Shown: positions 44,214 to 54,323 of the stretch, piece by piece
Layout of the letters: every line of letters begins with the position of its first letter
How positions within the stretch are numbered: the first letter of the stretch is position 1
Assembly: GCA_019828595.1 (NCBI GenBank)
Contig: JAHQRK010000013.1
Span: forward strand, 1,209,501 to 1,273,500
Direction of reading: 5' to 3'
Length of the DNA stretch: 64,000 nt
DNA from: Aphanomyces cochlioides
Taxonomy: Eukaryota; Oomycota; Saprolegniomycetes; Saprolegniales; Verrucalvaceae
Made by a program: the position numbers and the translations under genes
The notes under the pieces: generated by a model
Databases searched by the model: none
Told to the model about the DNA's origin: nothing
What the model saw: the letters and a program-made list of their open reading frames with translations, nothing else

Positions 44214-46670
44214 TGATTTCAACGGTGTTTTCACCGTTGTATTCACGGGTGTTTTCGACGGTGAGAAGCCCGGTGATATCAACGATTGTATATTCGTTGA
44301 TTCTAGCGGTTGTTTCACCGGTGAAAACGAATTAAAATTAACGTTTTGTCTACACTGGCCTTCAATTTTTTAAATGTGTCTTGTAGAGCCTTCATGCAAA
44401 AATCCAAATGCATAAAGACCCATTTGTGTCGACGAAGCTGTTTCTTGAAAATAGGGAACATGTTTCTAGAGTGGATTTGCAGCCTCCCAATCACTGCTTC
44501 TGGAACAAAACCCAGACGCTTTGTACCTTTCATTTCACACATTTTTGCGATCAGATTTTCCAAAATAATAGCCTGGCTGGCACTCTTCGAACATTGACTC
44601 GACACATCGAATGACAAATGGGAATTTTGAGATGTATACAATACTCATATCATTTCGAGGTGAAGGATATCCTGTCAGTTATATGTTTATAAAAACAGAC
44701 AGTACGAGGCTCCTAAGGATTCAATTAATATTTGACTAGATCTGAAACACCTACGTGTGGCTTATATAATTGACTGGCTAGAGCAACTCAAAAGGCGGCT
44801 CAAACTTGAGCCCGAATTTGTGCATGTAGACAAAGACGCTGCACAGATTCGTGCAATACGTCATGTGTGGAGCGTTGCCAAGATTCAACTTTGTCTATCG
44901 CATTTAGATCGTGCAGTGCGACAACGTTTTACCAAGAAATCAACTTTTCCATTGATAAACACGTAACATGCTTCGCCATTGTATTTTTACCAGACAATAT
45001 TAGGTACAAAAAGCATTTGGCACTTCACAAACCGATATTTATTGCTTCCGACGATTTCCCACGTTGGAGTCTACTTGAGATTGCGACCGCTACGACTTTG
45101 GATGTCGATGACGACGCTTACCTTTCGAGTGCTGAACTTGGGGTTGAAAACATCTGCAATAATTCTATAAAAGGTGGATCTGGCGTTGATGGTAGTGTCC
45201 CCAAGGGTGGATTGATCCGTGAGATAAGCGGTGATACAAACGGTGATACAAGCGGTGATTTCAACGTGGATACTAACATTGATCTAGACAGTGTGAATAA
45301 TCCCTCCAATATGCTTGAAACCAGATTGGCTCCAGTATTTGGCGGGAAGGAGCATGTTGAAGGAATCCTTACAATAATGAAGTCTCATTTTAAACTCCAC
45401 CCTTTGACACACTATGCGGTATTTCAGTCATGTACTTTATACAATAACGCTCATTCTTTAGACATCCTCTCAAATATATGCACAGTCACTTGACGAAATG
45501 TATAACTATTGCAGAACTCATTGTTTGGACTTTGTTTGGGTGTACTTGTACAATCACTGGTACAATCCAATAGCATGGTCAATATGGGCGAGGTCCTCCT
45601 GCCCGGAATTTTTGTCTGAGTTTCGTACAACAATGCTCGCGGAGTCTCATTTTTCTGTCCTCAAATACAGATGTTTTAAGGTATATCTTTCCAGTACCTT
45701 TTTAATCGCTGACATTCGTCATTAAATATCTAGGAAGTTCACCGACCACGTCAAGATTTCGCAGCATATTTGTTGAGTGGACATGTGCAATCGTGGTTTA
45801 CCGACAAACTTGACTCAGCGGGAAGTACGTCACGACGTCATTCCCAGCCTAACTGGGAGAGAAACTTTAACCGCGCATGGAAAGAATGCACAGTCAAAAT
45901 ATTGGCTAGAGATATCAGAGCCAATTTATATAACTCGTCTTTGATCCCGTGGAATTGCTCTTGTCCTGCGTTTATGTACAGCGAATTTTTCTTGTGCAAA
46001 CATTTAGTACATATCTTCAATCTTACTCAAGACAAGAAACACAATCCGGTAATACGAATAGCAGAATTAAACTAACATAACATAGTTCCTCGCTCCTCCG
46101 TTCAAAGTTTGCAGATACTGCCAACCCTTGTGGATATTTCCAGAAACAAAGAAGGACATGCTGCATGAAGAAATAACAAAACTTTTCTTTTTTAGTGAAG
46201 AGAACGGTCTCAGCACCAATACCAACGGTGAGATGACCGTTGAGACCAGCGGTGAGATCACCGCTGAGAACACCGCCGGAAACACCACTGAGAACAACGC
46301 TGAGAACAACGCAGAAAATACCGCTGAGATCACCGATGAGAACACCGCTGGTGATGGTTCTAACCTTTTGTCATTTCAAAATGTGAAGAATAAAGATTCC
46401 AGGCATTTGGAAACTGTTACAGATTTATCATCACATATTCTTAATACCTGCTCAAAAGTGACACGGTTGTGTGCACAGCAAAATACTATCTACGACATCC
46501 TCAAGGAGATACAGCACCTACTCCAACCAGTTGAGAATTTTTTGTTAAATGCGGAGAAGATCAACAGAAAAAGAAAAAGGCCAAGAACAAATAGTGACTT
46601 CAAGAAAAGCTTGCGTACATATGAGACTAGTTTGGATTATCCTATAATGAATATGATATCAATTTACTAG
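44084..46670 (+). CDS. MULE-2 transposase gene, multi-exon
   Basis: The C-terminal two thirds can be traced through four GT-AG introns: 44963-45003 (41 nt), 45419-45485 (67), 45681-45733 (53) and 46049-46085 (37), each restoring frame. Conserved parts: IDSTHRMTNGNFEMYTILIS with RGEGYPVSYMFIKT (first Asp, about 44600-44690), EFVHVDKDAAQIRAI (second Asp), IQLCLSHLDRAVRQR, MYNYCRTHCLDFVWVYLY, and the SWIM zinc finger WNCSCPAFMYSEFFLCKH. A tetrapeptide repeat (TAEN, TSGE, NNAEN) and a basic RKRKRPR near the end follow. The N-terminal exon structure between 44214 and about 44590 is unresolved; the start at 44084 inside the TIR is an inference from the right-hand gene. No stop falls inside the traced exons, so it may be active. 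Confidence 0.72.
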
Positions 46671-46714
46671 TGTAGACAATACAAACTTGGAAAACCAAAA
46701 AATACATTTTTAGC

Positions 46715-47441
46715 TTAAAATAAACTCTTCTTTCTACCTCGTTTCTTTTGCGGTTTTGGAGCAGAAGATGAACTGGCAACTTTGCGCTTGGGACTGGAGG
46801 TTTCGCCTAAAATTCTGGCAATAATTGCATCATTTTCAGTTCGCGCTCGCCCGATTTGCTCGCTTCGTGAAACATGCTGGCTCATATCGAGAACTTCTTT
46901 ATGAGAAGGGCTCAGACCCAAGATGTCATCATTGGGAAAGGACGATAACATCGAAGTGATCCTATTTTCCACGGCATCCATTCGCTGCGTAAGCTCGTGA
47001 ATGAGCTCACGAAGCTCGTCAAGCTCGCTAATGCCTGTGTCTTGACAAGCCTCGGAGAGAAAAATCGTACGACCTTGTAAGCGTTTTTTAATAGTAAACT
47101 CATTTCACGGTTGTACGACTTCCTCTCCGAGTTTGTCATTGACTCGAAGCTTGCTAGGTCTCACCTACGTGAATAGTTTAAGTTAGGATAATGTCGGTAG
47201 ATTTACCTTCAAGATAGGTGTAGACCTCGCCGTCCTGGTGCATTGATTTCTTCCAACGCCCTTGCTCACTGTGGTAGGAGCGATAGTGCGATATATAGTA
47301 ACCCACAGTGTGAAGGGCCTCGCATTGCATCACGTTGCAGCGCACGGCTAGGGACTTTCTCTCTTCGTGTCTTTCACAGCTCATTTCGTCGAATGGTGTG
47401 ATAGAATACTTTGAAATCAAATATTTAAAAGTTTGATACAT
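46715..47441 (-). CDS. Second gene of MULE-2, starting in the right TIR
   Basis: Exons 47441-47207, 47153-47109 and 47073-46715 join in frame to 212 residues across introns of 53 and 35 nt (GTAAAT...CCTAG; GTGAAA...TACAAG). The first 43 residues (MYQTFKYLISKYSITPFDEM onward, with a Cys/His cluster ending CNVMQCEAL) are encoded by the TIR and are therefore also available at the other end. Next come GYYISHYRSYHSEQGRWKK and a helical segment LDELRELIHELTQRMDAVEN. The C-terminus is a basic tail KPQKKRGRKKSLF, a likely nuclear localisation signal. No homologue recognised. The convergent two-gene layout recalls maize MuDR (mudrA/mudrB), but no relation to MURB is claimed. Confidence 0.6.
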
Positions 47442-47873
47442 TTAGCCAATTAAAGTTCATATTATTAATATTACATTATCCGGAAATGTTATCCGAATAT
47501 TTATGGTGGTCATTTGTTCGACACCGATCCAATGCTCGGCTTCAGCACTAGACGTTGCGCTGTTACGAGCGCTATTCATCCTCTCCTCACCTCACTGACG
47601 CTTCATACAGTAAATATACTCAGACCCATGATAGCAATTGACGTTGGAGCAACGCTGCTTATAGCGCTGCATATAGCGGTCGAAACAACGCTATTAAGAG
47701 CGTTAGTATGACCGCTGGTTATCGGACCTTTTGTCGGCGTTGTTGCCGTGGGATTGTCAAGGAGATCACGACACCAACTCACACTAATTACAGTATAGTA
47801 GATTTTGATTGGGTAGATATTATGTCCAATAAGAATTGCGTATTGGCCTTTTCAGAGGGTTAGGTCGTCGCTG
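47312..47873 (-). repeat. Right TIR of MULE-2
   Basis: Inverted copy of 43652-44213. One difference noted: CACGAAGAGAG versus CACAAAGAGAG in the left arm, changing Lys to Glu in the shared coding segment. Confidence 0.9.
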
Positions 47874-47909
47874 GTGCGGTCAATCAGTGTAATGGGCTCT
47901 CGCGGATGT

Positions 47910-48418
47910 TAAAATAAAATTCTTGTCGAAAAAGTCAGGTACTCGTTCGACCAGATTCACATGGAGGATGCTCAGGAGCTCTCACAAGAACGGAGTGAGA
48001 GATGGCTCAGCCATCGATGAGTTTAACGATGCATACATGCTAATAGACTGCCATGTTCAAGGATTTACATCAAGCTGTCGGCAATTTCATCCACAATTAT
48101 CGAAGAAAATGGACGTCATCCATGTACAACGGTGCCATGTCCGTCGCATCGCAAGAGCCGCCATGGACATCGTCGCTTCGCCTTCGAATAGAAGCTCGAG
48201 TCATTTCGGTGGATATCACGTAGAGAGATACAATCCTCCAACCTGTGGAGCTACAGGTGGCTATAGAAGATGAAGAACCCAATACCGTGTCGCAAACACC
48301 AAGAGGTCAACGCAGTGCTCGGAAGGCACTTGTCGCAAGTGAGCTGGCACTCAGACATGCCAAGCTGTGGCAACGACCAAACGACAATGGATACAAAGCA
48401 CACCGACTTATTAAATAG
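47910..48418 (+). pseudogene. Unrecognised coding relic
   Basis: Plus-strand frames show protein-like segments: MFKDLHQAVGNFIHNYRRKW (about 48052-48110), and after a frame break PVELQVAIEDEEPNTVSQ, RSARKALVASELALRHAK, LWQRPNDNGYKAHRLIK to a TAG at 48416-48418. They resemble the end of a longer protein; I cannot name the family. It follows MULE-2 and precedes, tail to tail, the zinc-module gene. Confidence 0.35.
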
Positions 48419-48432
48419 GAGCCAAGAATGGT

Positions 48433-49077
48433 CTAGATGACATAAAAGAGTGCGTCCAAGATCTCAATATCTTCTCGCTTTTGTGGTTCGCCCATCATGT
48501 CGCCAAGAGCATTCGTCCAGAAGAGCGGCGGCGAACTGACATCCTGTGTGGCGTCCACAGGATCGTCTCGGATCAAATCGGCCAAGATGGCCCAGTCGAG
48601 TAGATCGGGTTTTTCAAGCTGTGGCGCGGAGAGATCAAACGATGGCAAGACGGGGAGCACGGTGGCGACCACAACTGGCGCGGTTGGTGTTATGTCGAGT
48701 CCTTGGTAGTGTCGAGCGCAGAGCAAGCCAAATCGGGCGTGGGAAGTGCATCCGTCGGTTTTGCAGAGGCGTCCACCGCCATGACGGACGCATTTTCCAC
48801 GAGCGTGGGGCAGCTTGTCGCATCCTTCGACAACGCATCGTTTCTTTTGATTCGCATCTGCGTGTTTCGAGCAGTAGAGTCCAATGCGGCGATTCTGTTC
48901 ACATCCAACGACCTCGCACGTTTTCTTTGCACCATGGCGGACACAGCGGTTGCGCGCATACGCTTGGTTCTGGCATCCTGGCGCGTCACATTTCGATCGA
49001 TTGCGGTGGAACAGACACTTGGAAGTCCCTGCGTGGGCTGTATGGGCACAATCTTTAAAGATACATTTGGCCATCAT
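48433..49077 (-). CDS. Protein with five C-x4-C-x9-C-x2-H zinc modules
   Basis: An intact single-exon frame of 214 residues. Five consecutive modules (KCIFKDC...CLFH, KCDAPGC...CVRH, TCEVVGC...CSKH, RCVVEGC...CVRH, LCKTDGC...CARH) occupy residues 4-125, each about 23 residues long. The C-terminal 85 residues are acidic and hydrophobic with LDWAILADLIRDDP, perhaps an activation or interaction segment. Proteins of this type are often labelled 'WRKY transcription factor 19-like' in oomycete genomes because plant WRKY19 contains similar modules; there is no WRKY box here. A nuclear regulatory role is likely but unproven. There is no signal peptide. A paralogue lies at 57010-58004. This is one of the few probable host genes in the window. 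Confidence 0.8.
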   Translation of the reverse strand: MMAKCIFKDCAHTAHAGTSKCLFHRNRSKCDAPGCQNQAYARNRCVRHGAKKTCEVVGCEQNRRIGLYCSKHADANQKKRCVVEGCDKLPHARGKCVRHGGGRLCKTDGCTSHARFGLLCARHYQGLDITPTAPVVVATVLPVLPSFDLSAPQLEKPDLLDWAILADLIRDDPVDATQDVSSPPLFWTNALGDMMGEPQKREDIEILDALFYVI

Positions 49078-49529
49078 GCTTGTCGATCAAATTGCAAAGT
49101 GAACCCATTCTTGGGTCATTTTCGAGTTTTCATGTGTCGCACGATTGGGACATGGCATCCGGATAATAAAAGAAACCCCGGCAGGGGTGTCAAGCTGGAG
49201 CGCGCCGCCCGCGTTCTCAACGGCATTTCAAGACGCCAGCTCGCATCTACAGACAAAAACGCGCTCATTCTATCGACTTTTTGGGGTTTCAGCCGTGAAT
49301 TCAGCCTCCATCACCGCGGACTCGAGCATTCAGTCCATGAGATCCAGTTATGCCGTGTCTCAAAGAGCCAGCCTGAGGTAATTTGTGACGATGGGACATT
49401 GTATGCGACTGGCAGCTCAGATCAGCTTATGTATTGCATATATTATTTACTAAACTATATGAAAATTTGTATATTGTGCCTTTTCTCATGGGAATGATAA
49501 GGTTACAATATAGTCAATTTAAGTTCTTC

Positions 49530-50065
49530 ATGTTTCGAGACAAGCATACAGTCGGCAGTGGCGAAGTGCTTGGGCACGGTCACAATTTGGACACGTGAGA
49601 TCGACAGGTGTGGGTTCCTCGAGCTTGGAGAACAGTCCGCGAGGTCTCCCCTGACCGCACATTGCACGTGTCACAATGTAGACTGGAATCTAGTCATCCA
49701 AATCAACGTAAGATGAGTCGTTCACCTTGTCGTGCCTCTTGACAATGGCCTAACATGGTCATTTGAAGCGTCGCTTGGCTAGCTTTCGGCTTGCTGAGTT
49801 TGAAACCGCTCTAGCTTGCATATTGGACGGGCGGGCAGTTTTTCAATAGCCTTGCAAGCTTGACAACTCTTCTTCGAGGGATTCCACATCTTTCACATTG
49901 TGTGGGACATGGGTGTACCGACCTTTTTGTCTCATGTGTGTGATACAAGAGGTGCATTTTGCCCTGCGTCAGCAAATGTATACAAATTCCAAGTATAAAC
50001 AATCGTATCCGGATGATTTGTTCAGCAGTGTCGCACAAATTGCCACCAAAACGCACATCTCTCAT
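49530..50065 (-). pseudogene. Cys-rich unrecognised relic
   Basis: Minus-strand fragments KLEEPTPVDLTCPNCDRAQA with LRHCRLYACLET (about 49535-49620) and SVHPCPTQCERCGIPRRRVV (about 49850-49910) show paired cysteines, but no continuous frame. It may be a decayed zinc-binding gene; no family assigned. Confidence 0.25.
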
Positions 50066-51926
50066 CCAAGTCGTCTGTCACATTCTTCACCAAGTCGACG
50101 GATTCAGTGCAATTCCCTGCGATGACTGTTTCCTGACTCATAGCTGCAAACATACACAGCACGCTTTGAATCAAGAAGACGAGAGAGCTCGGTTGACAAC
50201 GCCCCTGGAGCCCAAAGTCGGCGGTTGCTCAAACGACGAGTTGATTGAGCATGGCGTGTGTAAAGGATGGAGGGCACCTGTGGCTGGTTTATCCCGTTGA
50301 TTTCTATCGTACGGTCGTTGAAATGTCAGTCATTTGAATTGGCAAGACATACGCGTGTGATCTCAAAATTGGCGAGTTTCAAAGTGAACCTCGGAGCAAC
50401 GACCGTGTTGCACCTGAGTGTGTATTCACAATAAAATCTGACTTTCCCATGCGAAAAAGCATATTCAGTGCAAAGATTGTAAATATCAACTATAAAAATA
50501 TATGATATATACAAATTATTGATTCTTAAGTCTTAAATAATACTAATACTAGTAGTATGAAACTTAAAAGTCATTTACTGTAATAAATTATATTCATATA
50601 GTATATAGAGATAGATTTACTATTTTATACAGTATTTGGATATTCGGAAAGGAATGAGACAGTCGGTTGTCCCATCTAGTGTCTCATACTGTAGCTGAAT
50701 ATTATTCACTTTCTACATTTCGCAAGCTGATCCTGGAGATGTGATGAAGTTGTCTCTTCGTGGCCACAGATTTTAAGGTGCGAGGGAGCTCGAAGAGGCA
50801 ATGGGCTAAATATATGCTTTCAGACATCCTCAGCTCCATTGGAAGTGGTTTTGTCATGAGTTTCATCAAGATGCAGAACTGACATTGTGAAGGCTCAACG
50901 GCGGAGTGTGTTGGATGTTTGGGGAGGTTGAAATGTTCAGAGTACGTTCACGATGACAAAGGACGTACACTTCACTGAGGTAGGACAAGACGAAAGGATA
51001 ACGCAGCCAGTAACGTCATCCAAATGCATCGACGCAACATGGTTTTGTCACCTTTCATGCCAAGCGATGAGTCAGCAGCCCAAGTGTTTTCAAGGAATTG
51101 GCCAGAGTGTTCTTGCCACAACTGCTCAGTTGAGTGGACTGAACTACAGCAACTTTAGTATTCCATTAAATAGGGAGATCGAGATCTCTACGCAGTCGTA
51201 AACTGATGATCATACGAGACGAAGGGGAAAGAGTGCGATTCCGCGCTTTGATTTGCTTTAGCTCTCACAAGTGCTGATCGCTCCAACAAGGCACTTGAAC
51301 TACAACTTACTGATGAATGAGTAGGCACTCTTGTTTTGGTGGCAGGGAAGTAGGGAGACCAGCCTTGGGGGGTGACGAGGAAATAATTGCCCTAGAAAGA
51401 TAATATGTAGCGATCTTAACGATGGTGCTGGGGAGACACTTGTACGAACTTAACTCACTCGTCAAGGTGGGGTCCTCATCGCGTCGTGTATTAACGAGAG
51501 AACTCCCAGTTTGATTGCTGCACTATCCGCCACAGACTCTGAGAGGGTTCAGGCCAGGGCTTGGAAAAATGCAACTTAAATTAATTTTTTTTAAAGTGAA
51601 TTTAATTACCATTTTATCAATGATTATTTGATAATCAATTTGAAACACTCTGTAAGCACGAAGAATGTCTATGTTTCATCAGTTGTCGATGACATCACAA
51701 GGCTTTTCCAGCATCGAGAGGCAGCCAGCATTGAGTCCCTACTGGCTTTGAACTCTTGAGTCTTCCTCGTCGATGAAGGTCGAAATTTTAGCACCAAGAA
51801 TCGCCTGGGCGTGCATGAAAAGAGGTCAATTAAGGTGGAGACAGAAACACAACCTTGGAGTCCTCAAAACAGCAATAACCTCAGGTCACCTGACGTTATG
51901 TCTTTCAGTGCCATTCGAGTACAATG
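50066..51926. other. Spacer without recognisable gene
   Basis: Only short frames. 50490-50640 is AT-rich. I see no repeat structure or motif worth naming until 51927. Confidence 0.45.
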
Positions 51927-52355
51927 TCGAGAAATGGTCGTCAAGACGACCACGAACTCTTGATTCAGAGCATTCACATCATGTCAATGATCTGAGTCAA
52001 GAACCTATGGTCGTCTTGACGACTCTATCTCCAAATTGAGCTGGTTGCTACAACCAAAATTGTGAATTTAAGACATCTTGTTTGTTCAACGAGTGAATTT
52101 CGAGAAATGGTCGTCAAGACGACCACGAACTCTTGATTCAGAGCATTCACACCATGTCAATTATCCGAATCAAGAACCTATGGTCGTCTTGACAACTCTT
52201 TCTCCAAATTGAGCTCGTTGCAACAACGAAAACTTCGTTTTGTAGAAATCCATGTTGTTTCAACGGGTGTTTTTAGAGATGTGATCTTGATATCATTGAC
52301 AGGATGGCAATGATCGGAATGAAGAAACTCCAAATTGAGCTCGTTGCAACAACCA
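51927..52355. repeat. Tandem ~173-bp repeat with internal inverted motif
   Basis: CGAGAAATGGTCGTCAAGAC starts one copy near 51928 and another near 52101. Each copy holds TGGTCGTCAAGACGACC near the start and TGGTCGTCTTGAC(G/A)ACTC later, then CTCCAAATTGAGCT(G/C)GTTGC. A third, partial copy keeps only the last segment at about 52328. Confidence 0.75.
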
Positions 52356-52551
52356 TCATATATTATTAATACTAGTAGTAAACATTTATGATGATTGCAT
52401 GAAAAAATATTACATTCTCCAGAATTCACAGAAAAATACTTGCGTTTTGAATGCATTTACAGAAAACCTGTCCTGAGTTTTCGTGAATGTCGTGGGCTAA
52501 ACGACAAAAAACTTGTTTTGATATTTAATTCATCAACGAGAAGATTTTACG
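52291..52551 (+). repeat. 261-bp direct repeat, left copy
   Basis: Starts TATCATTGACAGGATGGC and ends AGAAGATTTTACG; practically identical to 53725-53985. Confidence 0.85.
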
Positions 52552-53724
52552 TGCACTAGCCTCGCATGCTCCTCCGCTGGAAGAACTATCTGTGATTCGA
52601 ACTCATGTTACGTCCAGTCAAGAACCCTTTTTTGTGAAGATGAAAATCTTCAGTATGTGCACTGGATATAGCAACCATTTGGAAAGCTCGTGTACCTCGT
52701 GGACAATTCAGCTACACCAGAGACTTTACAAATCATTCGGTCAATGTCCACGTACGATCGCGATGAATACCTCTTACGTGTGACTGTTTTCAAGAAAATG
52801 GAATCTATGATTCAAAATTGGCATGACAACGACGTTGTTACCGTCAAACTTTTCGATGGCAGACTCTAAGGACAATGTCTTCAAGCCACATTTCACTCGA
52901 TTCCCATGACTGCTGCATCAACACCAATACTATTTGTTTCGACTCCAACGGTTTCTGTTGAAGATCTCACGGGCAAGACCGATTTGGCTCATCCCATCGA
53001 TTGTTCTCAAGCTGCAACTCAACGAAGGACGACACCCATGGATCTTCTTTGAATATTCTCGAAGAAACTTTGGAGTCTACAAACAAGACTGACTGTGACG
53101 ATGACTCTTCTCAATATCTTCCAACTGTTGAACTTTCAAAGCTCAAACGTCCCCAACCTGACAAAGTACAAACTCGTGCTGGAGGCAAAGCTGATTTCAA
53201 ACCAGCGAAAAAACTACGCACTATTGAATAGCATGATACCACCATGTACTTATCACCTCAATACATGTCTACATAACTCCAAATGCACAATTTACCATTC
53301 AACTCATACTTTACCTTCGCTGGCATCATATTTCTTTACCGCTACATCATAAATAGTCTGGAAAAAACGACAATCAGATGACTAGCAATCGCAATTGTGA
53401 TGAGTTGTAGCGCTTTTTCCCTGTTTATCATTGTATATGTCGATTATTTAATTCTGATTTAATATATCGTCCAATAAGATACTTTCTATACGAACTGTAC
53501 ACATTTTTCGAGTTAGCAAATAATTTCACTTACAAACCCTAACCTTTTGTCCAATCATATCAGGCCATTCGCCGTGCCAGTTTTTGTTGGGTATCAGTGT
53601 TGAGTCAACACCACATTTCTATCCAAATACATAATGGATCATACATCACAAGTTTCAGTTAACCACTGTTCATAATAAGTCAACTGTTCAGCCCCCTCGG
53701 AGAGGGGGCAATTTTGATTTCTTG
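52552..53724. other. Unique segment between 261-bp direct repeats
   Basis: Contains coding-like but broken frames on the plus strand, e.g. VIRTHVTSSQEPFFVKMKI near 52595 and a frame at 53001-53231 with LEETLESTNKTDCDDDSS and a basic end KADFKPAKKLRTIE. No motif is recognised. A short hairpin CCCCCTCGGAGAGGGGG lies at about 53692. The arrangement (direct repeat, broken coding, direct repeat) could be a small LTR-like element or a simple duplication. Confidence 0.4.
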
Positions 53725-53985
53725 TATCATTGACAGGATGGCAATGATCGGAATGAAGAAACTCCAAATTGAGCTCGTTGCAACAACCATCATATATTAT
53801 TAATACTAGTAGTAAACATTTATGATGATTGCATGAAAAAATATTACATTCTCCAGAATTCACAGAAAAATACTTGCGTTTTGAATGCATTTACAGAAAA
53901 CCTGTCCTGAGTTTTCGTGAATGTCGTGGGCTAAACGACAAAAAACTTGTTTTGATATTTAATTCATCAACGAGAAGATTTTACG
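53725..53985 (+). repeat. 261-bp direct repeat, right copy
   Basis: Second copy of 52291-52551. It ends exactly where an inverted fragment of the Gypsy-2 LTR begins. Confidence 0.85.
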
Positions 53986-54247
53986 ACATGATAAACCTGC
54001 GTGGTGCTCACAGGCTGGATCACAGATCTCGCATCATAGGACACCAGGAATCAACACAGTGTTCGAGAGTAGCATCACAGGCCAGGAAGGTCAAAACGAC
54101 GATGTTCGCAAACATCGCAGGAGCATGCGTGTTTGTATCAGACGAAGGCAGTAAATGTTGTCGTTGTCATTGACTTTGGAATGACCATGTCGGGTTTGGC
54201 CCCACGAAAGCTCATGTAGTGGCGAGTGTCACAGTGTTTACAGGATC
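53986..54247 (-). repeat. Inverted fragment of Gypsy-2 LTR
   Basis: The reverse complement matches 27487-27732 (for example CATGATAAACCTGCGTGGTG at 53989 and TGTTGTCGTTGTCATTGAC near 54155). It shows that the Gypsy-2 LTR extends well past the segment kept in its 3' copy. Confidence 0.8.
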
Positions 54248-54323
54248 CACAAATATTGCGCGAGTTTCAGGAGGGTGTACATGTCTCGTCATAATATTAT
54301 GAAGATAATTTCAAAATCGGATT

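Larger units (their letters stand above)
43652..47873. mobile_element. MULE with 562-bp terminal inverted repeats (MULE-2)
   Basis: Left arm 43652-44213 and right arm 47312-47873 are inverted copies of equal length that differ, as far as I saw, at a single base in the inner portion. Between them are a MULE transposase gene on the plus strand and a smaller gene on the minus strand, converging near 46690. Long TIRs with a MULE transposase define a Mutator-like element. The expected 9-11 bp duplication is not flush with the TIRs, but TCTCGCGGATGT occurs just outside at 43637-43648 and at 47898-47909. The near identity of the arms suggests recent activity. Confidence 0.88.

Noticed and set aside
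48546..49497. Plus-strand frames opposite the zinc-module gene
   Set aside because: Antisense shadows of the conserved cysteine-rich coding strand.
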